A DNA stretch of 28,687 nucleotides from Zelonia costaricensis (GCA_030849075.1 JASAOO010003205.1:1-28687), one strand, 5' to 3'. Shown: positions 9,317 through 17,784, counted from the first letter of the stretch. Program-made: numbers and translations. The notes: a model not told the origin generated them from the sequence alone.

Positions 9317-11500
9317 TTAAATCTCACCCATGGTCGTGGTGCCGCCTGGCGCGCCACCGCTACCGCCACCGAGGCCAGCTGACCCCACCGCCGCGCCCGG
9401 CGTGCCCTGCCCCCACACCCCGCCCGCGGCAGCCCCGCCGGCACCTGCGGCACCGGCAGCGGCAGCACCGCCGCCGCCTGCGCCTTCACTAAATCCGCCC
9501 GCTCCCGCAGACGCCGCATCGCCCTGGATCGCCGGGGACGGGGCGCCACCGTCGGCGCCGTGGGCGTGCTGCTGCTCCTCCTCGTCGTGCTGCATCTCCG
9601 CCGCCGCCCCTTCGCTGCCGGCGTCGTCGGCGTTGTTGAGAATTTGGGTGTTCGCCACTGCCGCCTCGGCCGCCGCGGCTGCCACATCCACCTCCTCCTG
9701 CGATGCCGCCTGCTGCAGAAGCACCGACACAGCCTCCTGCACCTTGTTGTTCTCGGCCCACTTGTTGTTGCGCAGTATGGTGCGTTCGGCAACGCTGTCC
9801 ACCACAAGACGGGTGTTCACCACGGGGTCCATGGCCAGCTTCACCATGCCGTCGAGCAGCGCGCTCTCGAGCACGTCATCGGCGCCGACCTTAACCACCT
9901 GCTCCGTCACGTACGCGAACATCTGGCGGCCGCGGAAGCTGTACGCCGTTGCGAGCTTGACGATCGAGGCAAGGTAGTTCTGGTACTTCTCATCGTTGGC
10001 TGCCCGGAGGTGCTTCAGGATGACGGCGACCGGCTCGTACGTCGAGGTGCGCACCTCCATCACGCTGTCGTCCAGCAGCCGCGACACGAGGGCCAGCACC
10101 GACGAGAAGGACGGGCTGTCAGGCGACAGCAGCACCGCAACGGCGCCGATCCGCTTCGCCACCTCGTTGCGCAGCCGCCAGTTTTCACTTTCGAGCGGCA
10201 CGTGACAGAGCAGCGGCACCAGCCGGTCCCGCGTGGCGGGCGTGACCAGCGCGAGGAACTTCTCCGCGTTGAGCACGGCGCCGCGCTTGATGTCGTCAAG
10301 GTCGCGCAGGAGCAGCTCGAAGGCTGGCACGATTGCCTCCTCCGTAATCTCCGTCCCCAGCAGCGCGGCCAGCTCGTGGAGGGAGTAGGCGAGCGACTTG
10401 CGCACCTTCCACTGCACATCCTTCAGCATCGTCGCGTAGGCGTCGGCGACCTCGTGCCAGCGAGCCGGCCCAATCACCTGCACCACGGCGGGGAAGCAGT
10501 AGGCGCAGTACTCGCTCAGCGGGCTCTCGACGTTGTCAGACTGGAATGCCATGTCGGTGAAGAGGCGCAGTAGCTCGGGGCTGATGTCCTCGCTGCGCAG
10601 CGTGTGCAGCAGGCGACCCAGCGACTCGTACGCCCGCGTGCGGACCCAACGGGAGTCGTCCTCGAGCAGCTTCTGGAAGGCCGGCACAACAAACTGCACC
10701 CGCATCGACTCAGGCAGCCCGCTCGAGACCTTCTCGATCGACTCCGCGCACGCCTGGCGCACCCCCCAAATCTCATCCCCGCAGAGGGTCAGGTAGAGCG
10801 AGAGCACCGTTCGCTGCGCCTCCTCGGTCGTGAGGACGGCGCAGACGCCGCCGAGGTTGCTGCCCACCGTGCGGCGCACCGTGAAGCTCGAGTCGTTCGA
10901 CAGCAGCTCCAGCTCGCCCAGCACCACCGTCGTGCAGAAGTCGCTGCCGAATTGCGGGGCTAGATCATTGAAGAGCTGCGCGGCGACGACGCGGTAGTCC
11001 TCGGCACGCTCGTCGTGCGCCAGCGTCATGACGACGTTGAGCAGGTGCGACTGCACGTGTTCCCGGTGCACGAGCTGCGCGAGCTTCTGGATCGCCTCGA
11101 GCGCCACCACGCCCACCTCCACGTTCTTGTCCACGAGCAGCTCGAAGGCGGTGGGCAGGAAGGCGTTCAGCAGGTAATGGTAGCCCATCTCGGCGCCGTT
11201 CTGCACAAAGTACTCGGCCAGAGGGAAGAGCTGCTCCACCACCGCCTGTCGCACCACGGGCTCCGCGTCCTGCGTGAAGGTGGTGAGCAGCGGCACAATC
11301 GAGCGGGCGCCCGGGTAGCCGGCGAAGTGGGCTGTTGCCGTAAGATCCCGTACGAGCACGAGTCGCTGCAGCGAGAAGTCGGACTGGTAGTACATGATCA
11401 GCCGGTTCAGTGGGTCGAGGGTGTCATCGATGGCGTACTCGTTGAAGATAAATTCCTCCTCGGCATCCTGCCCCGCATCGTCGAGCAGCTCGGTCGGCAT
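9317..11500 (-). CDS. Protein phosphatase 4 regulatory subunit 1-like HEAT-repeat protein, 727 aa
   Basis: Probable scaffold or regulatory subunit of a PP4/PP2A-type phosphatase. The ATG at 11500 (MPTELLDDAGQD) is preferred because the only AG after the upstream polypyrimidine tract lies 8 nt before it; the frame stays open upstream but there encodes only low-complexity sequence. An acidic leader of about 25 residues precedes LDPLNRLIMYYQS, then HEAT-type helical repeats cover roughly residues 30-570. Segments typical of PPP4R1 rather than the canonical PP2A A subunit are EIWGVRQACAES (Trp245), DDSRWVRTRAYESLG and VQWKVRKSLAYSLHEL (Trp364). From about residue 600 to the end the tail is acidic/Gln/His-rich, then Gly/Ala-rich and probably disordered. 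In animals PPP4R1 binds the PP4 catalytic subunit; that role is inferred by family. A divergent PP2A A subunit is the main alternative. Confidence 0.8.
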   Translation of the reverse strand: MPTELLDDAGQDAEEEFIFNEYAIDDTLDPLNRLIMYYQSDFSLQRLVLVRDLTATAHFAGYPGARSIVPLLTTFTQDAEPVVRQAVVEQLFPLAEYFVQNGAEMGYHYLLNAFLPTAFELLVDKNVEVGVVALEAIQKLAQLVHREHVQSHLLNVVMTLAHDERAEDYRVVAAQLFNDLAPQFGSDFCTTVVLGELELLSNDSSFTVRRTVGSNLGGVCAVLTTEEAQRTVLSLYLTLCGDEIWGVRQACAESIEKVSSGLPESMRVQFVVPAFQKLLEDDSRWVRTRAYESLGRLLHTLRSEDISPELLRLFTDMAFQSDNVESPLSEYCAYCFPAVVQVIGPARWHEVADAYATMLKDVQWKVRKSLAYSLHELAALLGTEITEEAIVPAFELLLRDLDDIKRGAVLNAEKFLALVTPATRDRLVPLLCHVPLESENWRLRNEVAKRIGAVAVLLSPDSPSFSSVLALVSRLLDDSVMEVRTSTYEPVAVILKHLRAANDEKYQNYLASIVKLATAYSFRGRQMFAYVTEQVVKVGADDVLESALLDGMVKLAMDPVVNTRLVVDSVAERTILRNNKWAENNKVQEAVSVLLQQAASQEEVDVAAAAAEAAVANTQILNNADDAGSEGAAAEMQHDEEEQQHAHGADGGAPSPAIQGDAASAGAGGFSEGAGGGGAAAAGAAGAGGAAAGGVWGQGTPGAAVGSAGLGGGSGGAPGGTTTMGEI

Positions 11501-11508
11501 TTCCTTCC

Positions 11509-11510
11509 CT
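11509..11510 (-). promoter_or_regulatory. Predicted spliced-leader acceptor AG for the PP4R1-like gene
   Basis: On the transcript strand a C/T tract spans about 11586-11635, ending in a T-rich stretch. No AG occurs after it until 11510-11509, only 8 nt before the ATG at 11500. By the first-AG rule this is the acceptor, giving a very short 5' UTR. It supports the chosen start and argues against translation of the open frame further upstream. Confidence 0.5.
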
Positions 11511-11585
11511 GTGCGTGTGCGGGTGGTTTTCGAATTCGCGGCGTTGCAATACGAACAACAAGAGCGACAGTCGCCACAAACAGGC

Positions 11586-11635
11586 GAGTAAAAGAAGTAG
11601 AGAAGAGAAAGAGTGGAGGGGGGGGAGGGGGTTGC
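11586..11635 (-). promoter_or_regulatory. Polypyrimidine tract upstream of the PP4R1-like gene
   Basis: The plus strand is almost entirely purine here, including a long G-run near its high end, so the transcript strand is nearly pure C/T. This is the expected signal for spliced-leader addition to the gene starting at 11500 and for polyadenylation of the upstream sestrin mRNA. Confidence 0.5.
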
Positions 11636-11670
11636 CGTGGAAGAGACGTGCGTGATAAGGGGGCTCTGTT

Positions 11671-11689
11671 TGTGTGTGTGTGTGTGTGT
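11671..11689. repeat. (TG)n microsatellite
   Basis: 19-nt perfect TG run about 36 nt 5' (on the transcript) of the polypyrimidine tract of the PP4R1-like gene. Confidence 0.9.
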
Positions 11690-12167
11690 ATGTCTGTGTG
11701 TGGGAAAGGTGCAGCGAGGGCCCGTCGATGGCCTGCGGTCTTCACTTCTCTGTCGCTCTCCCTCTCTCTCACGATAGCAAAGCGAGTGTGACGGAGTGCT
11801 GGGGTTGGAGGGGGGAGAGCGGGGGAGGGGGGAGAAGCCGGTCTGACGTGGTGATCGGCGCAGTGCACACGTACGGAGTGGGGTGGGGGGAGGGGGGTGG
11901 TGGTGAAGGCGAGGAAGAGTGGTCGTGGTGGCGGTGGATAAAGGGAGTTTGGAGGGGGTGCTAGTGCAGGCTGATGGTGTAGCGTAGGCAGATGGGAGTG
12001 TATGGACGAGGAGGGGGGAGAGCAGAGGTGGGGTATGTGTTGGTGTGAGTGGATATTTGGGGAAGGCTTGGGACGGGTAAGGGGTGGGGAAACGAGATGC
12101 CAAACGCGCACGTGGGTAAGCTTGGTGACTGCTTTGAGCGTGCACAGTGTTCGTGATTGTCGAGTGC

Positions 12168-12184
12168 GTGTGTGTGTGTGTGTG
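12168..12184. repeat. (TG)n microsatellite
   Basis: Short TG run on the plus strand in the sestrin-to-PP4R1 spacer. Confidence 0.85.
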
Positions 12185-12869
12185 CGCGCGACGTTGTAGT
12201 GAGGTTGAGTGGCAGAGGAAGAAAGAGGGAGGGGCATTAGAGGTATCGGGGACACACGACGTCCGTCGTCCTGCGGCGCTTCTTCAAAGCTGACAGAAAA
12301 ACAGCGCCGGAAGTGCGTGCGTGTTCGGGCCAAGGCACTCGAGGCGGTGGCCGATACGGACGGCGGGCGGCGTTTGTGTGGGGGGAAGGGGGGAAGGGGG
12401 GGGATGGCGCGCAGGAGAAGAGACGTCCAACAAGGGAGCTGCGGGTGAGGGTGAGGGTGGGGGGCAAGAGAAGGATGAGCGGGAGCGACTACAACACTCA
12501 CACACACACACACAAGCACACTCTCCCGGGTAAGTGCCGCAACCGCACTCGAGGAAGAGGGCGCCGTCACCTGCCACTCTGCGCTCCCCACCTCGCTTTC
12601 CCACCTCACAACTCCCTACTACATCTCCTTTCCCTCGCACACACACACACACACCTCTGCCTCCCTCCCTCGACACACTTTCCCCTCGTCACACATACGA
12701 CACTTGGAACGGCACCCGCCACAGGATGCCGTCCACAGTGCGCGTTCCTTCCGCCTCGGCCCCCCGCCGCACCCCGCATCGCTGACACATCCATCATCAT
12801 CATCAGCATCTCTACCCTTACTCACCCCGGCGCCAGGGCTGCGTCCGCACTAGTATGACAGAAGGTGAT

Positions 12870-12890
12870 TTGTGTGTGTGTGTGTGTGTG
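12870..12890. repeat. (TG)n microsatellite
   Basis: 21-nt TG run on the plus strand in the presumed sestrin 3' flank. Confidence 0.9.
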
Positions 12891-13542
12891 CGTGTGGGGG
12901 TAGAAGGAAGATGCAGGCATCGACGATTTCGGCCCCGCGCCGGCGCACTACACAGCGTCACTGCCGCGAGCTCAGCTCCTCCGCAGCGCCCTGCTCCGCA
13001 CCCTCCCCCTCCCCCACCTCAACGCGTGTGACAGCGGAGAGCGCTTCTCCTGCATCCGTCGGCGGCGCAGCGTGCAACGGAGAACAGGGCAAGATCCGCG
13101 CATCAAGACGCGCACGAGAGAGAGCGAGAGAGCGAGAGATGTAACAACTGGGGTGGACGGCGTGGCTGCATGACACAGCCAAGAGTGGAGGAGGAGGGGG
13201 GTAGTGGTGGGCAACGCATCCGTTCCCACGCGCACTCTTACACAAGTGCACTACCGCAGCGTACACACGTACACACACACACACAGGCACACACGCAGGT
13301 GCACATACTCACACACCTGCGTGTACACGGAGGCAAGACTGGAGGGTGCACAGGAGCGAGTTCGAATTGTACGAGGCGCGGGGCGAAGAAAAAGGGGGAG
13401 AGGGCGCAGGAGCGGAGAGAAGAAAAGAGATGACGGCAGACGTGTAGCCGCCGTCTTTCCGACAACCTGCCCAACGCACACATCGCGTTCCCATTAGAGG
13501 AGAGGGGCACGGGCAGAGGGAGGAGCGCACGTGGCTGCTGCC

Positions 13543-16500
13543 TCACATGTTGTTGAGCGCCGTGCACGCGGGCCGCAGAAGGATGTGGAGCAGGCCCTCC
13601 TTGCGGGCCTCCATCGTGGCGAGCGCGATGAGCACGAGAACACGCTCGTCCTGCAGCGTCAGGGCCGTCTGGAGCGCCTCGGCCTCCGCGGCGTCACGTG
13701 CGGCTTCAGCTGGCGTCGGCGGCGGGTTCTCGCCGTGATCGGGGTGCGCGCTGGCGGACTCGATACCGCCGCGATGGCCGCCTTGCGCGCTGTCCACCAC
13801 CGACAGCAATTCGATCTCGCGCTTGAGCTGGTGCGTCACCAGAGACGACTCTGCACTCATGTCCGACGCCTTGCCGGTTGGAGGGGTGGTTGGCACGTAC
13901 CACTGCACAACCTCGCTGCGCGAAAGCGTCTCGGGCCGCATGGTGAGCACCTGCGCAAACCACTTCGCGGGCCGTCGGAGTACCTTGTTGATATCGTTGT
14001 ACGGGTAGTCCTCTACCATGAAGCCGACGAGGTTCTGCACGTACAGCTGCAGCGAGCGGAAGGCGTAGGAGGGGGCGTAGTCGGGGCACATCAGCCCGAC
14101 GCAGTCCGCCTTGGTCAGCTGGCGCACCACATCGAGGTAGCACTCAATCTCCTCATTGAGCAGCGTTGCGGCACCCGGGTAGTACTGTTCCATCGACGTC
14201 GCCCCCACCTCGTTCCACGTGAACTGGCTGCGCCGCAGTGTGTGCAGGTTGGCGGCGGCCATCCCACTTTTAATGCGCTGCTCACTCACGACGCTGTCGT
14301 CGCCGGCGTAGCGCCGGTACACGTCCGCGTGCACCGATGGCGGGCAGTCCGACAGGTCCGCCCCGTCCCCCGCTCCACCAAATGTCCCCGGAGTGGGGAA
14401 AGCGGACGAGCGGAAGTTCGGTGTGGCGGGGCCGGGGCAGGCAGTTGTCGACATCCCACCCCCGTACTCACCGTGCGCGGCGGACCGCCGCACCCCACCC
14501 GCACCGCTGCCGCTGCTCCCGCTGCTGACCATACCTCCTCCTCCCCCCGTTGGACTGCCCACCACCCCACCGCCGCCCCCACCCGCACCGCTGCCGCTGT
14601 TGCCCGCTGCGGACGGGGCGCCGACGGGGCCGTCCTCAGCCACGGCCCGGTGGCCGAGCTTCTCCACCACCTCGAGCGGCAGCAGCGTCATGGCCCACGG
14701 CTCGGCCGGCACGAAGAGACCCATGACGAAGCCACAGAGCGGCACCACCTGGGCGACAATCGCAACGAGCTGGAACACCTCGGGAATCGTCCAGCCGCAC
14801 GACAGCATGCCTCGCACCTCCGCCTCCCCGACGGTCCACGGCGTGTGCGCCGCCAGCGCGATGAAGTGCTGCACTGCCCGCAGCCGCGCCGGGGGGCCGT
14901 GCGTGATCCAGCGCTGCCGGGCCTGACCGCGGAAGCACGCCGGGGACGCCGCACCGCGCCGGCCGCGCTCCCGCGGGTACGCGTGCCCGCCCTGCCCCTC
15001 GCTGCTGTTGCCGTCCTCGGCGTCGTAGCCATACGCCCTGCCCACACCGCGCCCGCCATACCCGCCGCAAAGCCCCGCGTCGTACTGCGCATCGTTGTAG
15101 TCGCCGCTGCCGTACTCGCCCGCGTCCGGCGACTCCTCCAGCATCGCCTCCTCGGCGTAGCGCAGCAGCAGCGCGGCGAAGCGGGAGACGAGGTACTCGC
15201 AGCGGTGGCGGCTGGCGGCCATGGTGGCCACCATGAGCCGCACGTCCACCGGCAGAGGCCCGTCCTCAAAGAGAACGTAGTGCAGCGCCGCGTGGTGGGC
15301 GCGCAGCACCTCGGGGTAGAGGGAGAGCAGCTTGTAGTACGACGGACACTCCCCGCCATCGGTGAAGACGCCGTAGAGGAGCGTCTTGGACGTAGCGAGC
15401 TGGGGCGCGGGCGGCAGCAGGTGGCTCTGCGCGAGAGCGAAGAGAAGTGCACGACGCCGCTTCGCTGCCTTCGAGAGCCGCGTAGCGGGCACGACGGCGG
15501 CCGCGCCCCGCGACACCACCACCGCCGACGTGGCCGGCAGCGCGGGTGACCCGTTTCGGCCCTGCGCACCGCCGCCCGCCGACTCCTCCTCGGCATCTGC
15601 GCCGCCCCCGCCCCCGCTGCTGCCCCTCTGCCCCGCCGTGGCCGCCCCCGGAGCAGCGGCGCCGTGGTGCACCACGCGCCGTCTGCGCATCGACGAGCCC
15701 GCCCCGCCGCCCACCCCGACACCGACGCCGCCACCCACACCGCCCGGGATCACGCGCGCGCTGAGCCGCACCTCGGTGGAGACGGCGTCCAGCACGGACT
15801 TGAGCACCGCCGCCGCGCTGCCGTTCGGGCCCATGTACGCCTCCTCCTCCATCAAGAGCCGCTGCACCGTGGGCAGCGCCGTGGTGGCCGGCAGGGGGCC
15901 ACAGAACGCCAGGCACGTCGGCAGCACCCCGCGCGAAGGCCCGGACGGGGTAGCCTGCACGGATCGGTGTAGCTGCTGCTGCTGACGCTGCTGGGCGCCC
16001 CACCAGCGCTGCGCCGACAGCACGTGCACGCCGCCGGCGGCGTCAAACCACAGCAGCGCGTCGTCGGGGCGCACGTACTGCGTGGCAGGGACACGGCTGC
16101 GACAGCTTCCACCCGCAGAGGGGACGAGGGCGGCGGTGGCAGTGGGGGCTGTCGAGCTGCCCGCGCCGGGCGCAGTAGAGGCGGCCGTGGGTCCGCCCTC
16201 CGCAACGCCGCAGGCGGCTCCAGACGGAGGCTGCAGGGTGGGCAGGTAGCGCAGCAGCTGCTGCCGCGCCAGCGCCCCGGCGGCCGTCCGCGGCGCAGGC
16301 AGCACGGCCAATGCGTGCGCGAGGCACAACTGCGCGGCGTAGGCGAGCGGCGCACACGGGCAGCTGCAGGCGAGCTGGAGCAGAAACTGCAGTGTCGCCG
16401 AGGCCGCCTGCTGCACCGCCGCATCTTCGCCCTCCTCCACCCCGCTGCCGTCCTCGTCCACGCCGCCGCGCCAGTGCGGCGCAACTCGCGCGTCCTCTGC

Positions 16501-17532
16501 AGCGGACAGCGCCATGTTCGCCACGCCGTGGGCGATGGCACTGTTCCCCCCACCGGCGCTGGTCAGCATCTCATCCCCTGCCCCATATCCGTACGCCGTG
16601 CCCCCGCCGCAGCCGGCGATGCCGCGGTAGGAGAGGGCGAACGCGGCGCAGCGCTGGCCGAGCAGGAGAAGGGCGTGGAACCCCTCGCGCAGAGCCTCGG
16701 GCGTGACCCGTGGCGCCGCGGCAGCCGCGTTGGGCGCACCGCTACCGACCCCCACGGCGGTTGCGGCTGCGGAGGACGACGCGTGGGGGCCACCTGCGGC
16801 CGCAGCACCCGCGTCTGCATCGCCCTGCGCCGACCCATCCCGCCCCGGCGCGGCGAAGAGCTCGTCGGGAAAGTAGTAGGCGTCGAACACCGCCAGCAGC
16901 GCCGCGGCCGGATCGGTCTCGGCCCCCTGCGGTGCCGTCCAGCGAGTGGCTGGGTCGCACAGCATGAGGTCTGCCGCAGCTGTGGTTGCTGTCGCGGCAG
17001 ACGCGGCATCGCTGCCGGTGTGCGCGAAGCCCAGCAGCACGTGTGGCCGGTGCTGCGTCGTCAAGTGCGAGAGCCTCTGCGGCGCCGCCGTGGGGCCGAC
17101 CTCCGCCGTGCCCTGACCCGCAGAGGACGACGGCGAAGACGGTGGAGAAGACGCCGGCTCCTCGCCGCAGCGCTCCGACCTGCGGCGTGCTGCATCGGCG
17201 GCGGCAGCCGTGGCTGATGCGGTGCCGGTTGGGGCAGCGGCGTGCACCGCCTGCACGGCCGCACTCATGAGAAGCTGCGGGCTGTGCTCCGTGGCGGCGC
17301 GGCGGCCGCTCTCCTCGGCCGCCGCGGCCCGCTCGAGCTGGGCGTGCTCGAGGGCGAAGATGTGCGAGAGAAGCATCGCGCTGTACCACGTGAAGTCGCG
17401 AAAGACCTCCGAGACCGCCGAGGTGGCATCGCGGCCTGCTTGCTGCTGCTGCTGTTGTTGTTGTTGTGCAGTGGAGTGGTCGCTCCAGTGCCCGCCTCCA
17501 CTCGCACCGGTGGGGTTGTTGTTGTTGTACAT
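13543..17532 (-). CDS. Sestrin (PA26) family protein, 1,329 aa
   Basis: Sestrins are stress- and nutrient-responsive regulators that, in animals, restrain TORC1 through GATOR2, support AMPK, and in SESN2 sense leucine. The ATG at 17532 (MYNNNNPTG) lies 50 nt after a predicted splice acceptor with no ATG between. Residues 1 to about 700 are low-complexity Ala/Gly/Ser-rich with a nine-Gln run at 23-31 and a few helical patches. The N-terminal sestrin domain begins near 720: YPEVLRAHHAALHYVLFE, DGPLP at 757, then MAASRHRCEYLV with Cys778 and Tyr780. HTPWTVGEAEV and CGWTIPEVF (Trp914) match the family linker helices. A Gly/Ser insertion at about 950-1050 precedes the C-terminal domain: FTWNEVGATSMEQYYPG (Trp1106), VEDYPYNDINKVL (Asp1175), QWYV (Trp1211), DERV (Glu1296) and a final helix rich in Leu. 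The order and spacing match metazoan sestrins, which are about 480-550 aa. The position of the active-site His is Phe785. Identification is from family recall, not a search. Confidence 0.85.
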   Translation of the reverse strand: MYNNNNPTGASGGGHWSDHSTAQQQQQQQQQAGRDATSAVSEVFRDFTWYSAMLLSHIFALEHAQLERAAAAEESGRRAATEHSPQLLMSAAVQAVHAAAPTGTASATAAAADAARRRSERCGEEPASSPPSSPSSSAGQGTAEVGPTAAPQRLSHLTTQHRPHVLLGFAHTGSDAASAATATTAAADLMLCDPATRWTAPQGAETDPAAALLAVFDAYYFPDELFAAPGRDGSAQGDADAGAAAAGGPHASSSAAATAVGVGSGAPNAAAAAPRVTPEALREGFHALLLLGQRCAAFALSYRGIAGCGGGTAYGYGAGDEMLTSAGGGNSAIAHGVANMALSAAEDARVAPHWRGGVDEDGSGVEEGEDAAVQQAASATLQFLLQLACSCPCAPLAYAAQLCLAHALAVLPAPRTAAGALARQQLLRYLPTLQPPSGAACGVAEGGPTAASTAPGAGSSTAPTATAALVPSAGGSCRSRVPATQYVRPDDALLWFDAAGGVHVLSAQRWWGAQQRQQQQLHRSVQATPSGPSRGVLPTCLAFCGPLPATTALPTVQRLLMEEEAYMGPNGSAAAVLKSVLDAVSTEVRLSARVIPGGVGGGVGVGVGGGAGSSMRRRRVVHHGAAAPGAATAGQRGSSGGGGGADAEEESAGGGAQGRNGSPALPATSAVVVSRGAAAVVPATRLSKAAKRRRALLFALAQSHLLPPAPQLATSKTLLYGVFTDGGECPSYYKLLSLYPEVLRAHHAALHYVLFEDGPLPVDVRLMVATMAASRHRCEYLVSRFAALLLRYAEEAMLEESPDAGEYGSGDYNDAQYDAGLCGGYGGRGVGRAYGYDAEDGNSSEGQGGHAYPRERGRRGAASPACFRGQARQRWITHGPPARLRAVQHFIALAAHTPWTVGEAEVRGMLSCGWTIPEVFQLVAIVAQVVPLCGFVMGLFVPAEPWAMTLLPLEVVEKLGHRAVAEDGPVGAPSAAGNSGSGAGGGGGGVVGSPTGGGGGMVSSGSSGSGAGGVRRSAAHGEYGGGMSTTACPGPATPNFRSSAFPTPGTFGGAGDGADLSDCPPSVHADVYRRYAGDDSVVSEQRIKSGMAAANLHTLRRSQFTWNEVGATSMEQYYPGAATLLNEEIECYLDVVRQLTKADCVGLMCPDYAPSYAFRSLQLYVQNLVGFMVEDYPYNDINKVLRRPAKWFAQVLTMRPETLSRSEVVQWYVPTTPPTGKASDMSAESSLVTHQLKREIELLSVVDSAQGGHRGGIESASAHPDHGENPPPTPAEAARDAAEAEALQTALTLQDERVLVLIALATMEARKEGLLHILLRPACTALNNM
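17439..17467 (-). repeat. Poly-glutamine tract in the sestrin-like protein
   Basis: Nine consecutive Gln codons (residues 23-31), five CAA then four CAG in transcript order. The tract is close to the N-terminus, and its mixed codons suggest some age rather than a fresh expansion. Confidence 0.85.
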
Positions 17533-17582
17533 TGACAGTGCCTGTCTGCGCGTGCACGTGTCTGTGCACGCGTCTGGATATG

Positions 17583-17584
<2 letters not shown>
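17583..17584 (-). promoter_or_regulatory. Predicted spliced-leader acceptor AG for the sestrin-like gene
   Basis: The transcript strand has a T-rich tract at about 17658-17697, then a stretch without any AG, then a 35-nt (AC)n run, and the first AG directly at its end (17584-17583). The resulting 5' UTR would be 50 nt with no upstream ATG before 17532, which supports the chosen start. Confidence 0.5.

Positions 17585-17618
<34 letters not shown>
17584..17618. repeat. (TG)n microsatellite between polypyrimidine tract and acceptor
   Basis: At 35 nt this is the longest perfect dinucleotide run in the window. It reads as (AC)n on the transcript and separates the polypyrimidine tract from the predicted acceptor of the sestrin-like gene, so its length would set their spacing. 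Confidence 0.95.
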
Positions 17619-17621
<3 letters not shown>

Positions 17622-17657
17622 GCGTGAGAGCACCGTGCGCGATGCACCAGAGCGATA

Positions 17658-17697
17658 AGGCACAAAAAAAAAGGAGAAAAAAAGAAAGAACGCGAAG
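17658..17697 (-). promoter_or_regulatory. Polypyrimidine tract upstream of the sestrin-like gene
   Basis: The plus strand is A/G-rich with two long A-runs, so the transcript is a T-rich pyrimidine tract about 75-115 nt upstream of the first AG. Confidence 0.5.
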
Positions 17698-17784
17698 TCG
17701 CTTGGACGGTGCGGTGCTGGACACGTCGCAGTGAGACACGCACAGCGCAAGAATCAAGTCAAACACCACCACGCACGTGCACAT

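Larger units (their letters stand above)
11501..13542. other. 2.0-kb spacer between the sestrin-like and PP4R1-like genes
   Basis: It contains the splice signals of the PP4R1-like gene, several (TG/CA)n runs and the presumed 3' UTR of the sestrin-like gene. The stretch 12540-12840 is pyrimidine-rich on the plus strand, the reverse of most spacers here. No credible gene is visible. Confidence 0.6.

Noticed and set aside
9317..11500. Assignment as the canonical PP2A A (65 kDa) subunit
   Set aside because: The segments around Trp245 and Trp364 fit PPP4R1 better, and the protein is longer than the roughly 590-aa A subunit. It is kept only as an alternative.
11501..12145. In-frame extension of the PP4R1-like frame upstream of 11500
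   Set aside because: It translates to Pro/His/Ser/Thr low-complexity sequence across (CA)n and purine tracts, and the first AG after the polypyrimidine tract lies just before the ATG at 11500.
13360..13372. GTTCGAATT resembling a tRNA T-loop
   Set aside because: No matching acceptor stem, D-arm or anticodon arm can be laid out around it on either strand.
13531..15549. Plus-strand open frame of about 670 codons
   Set aside because: It lies antisense to the C-terminal half of the sestrin-like gene, whose protein has family motifs. Long antisense frames are common opposite GC-rich coding sequence, and this translation is Arg/His/Ala-rich without domains.
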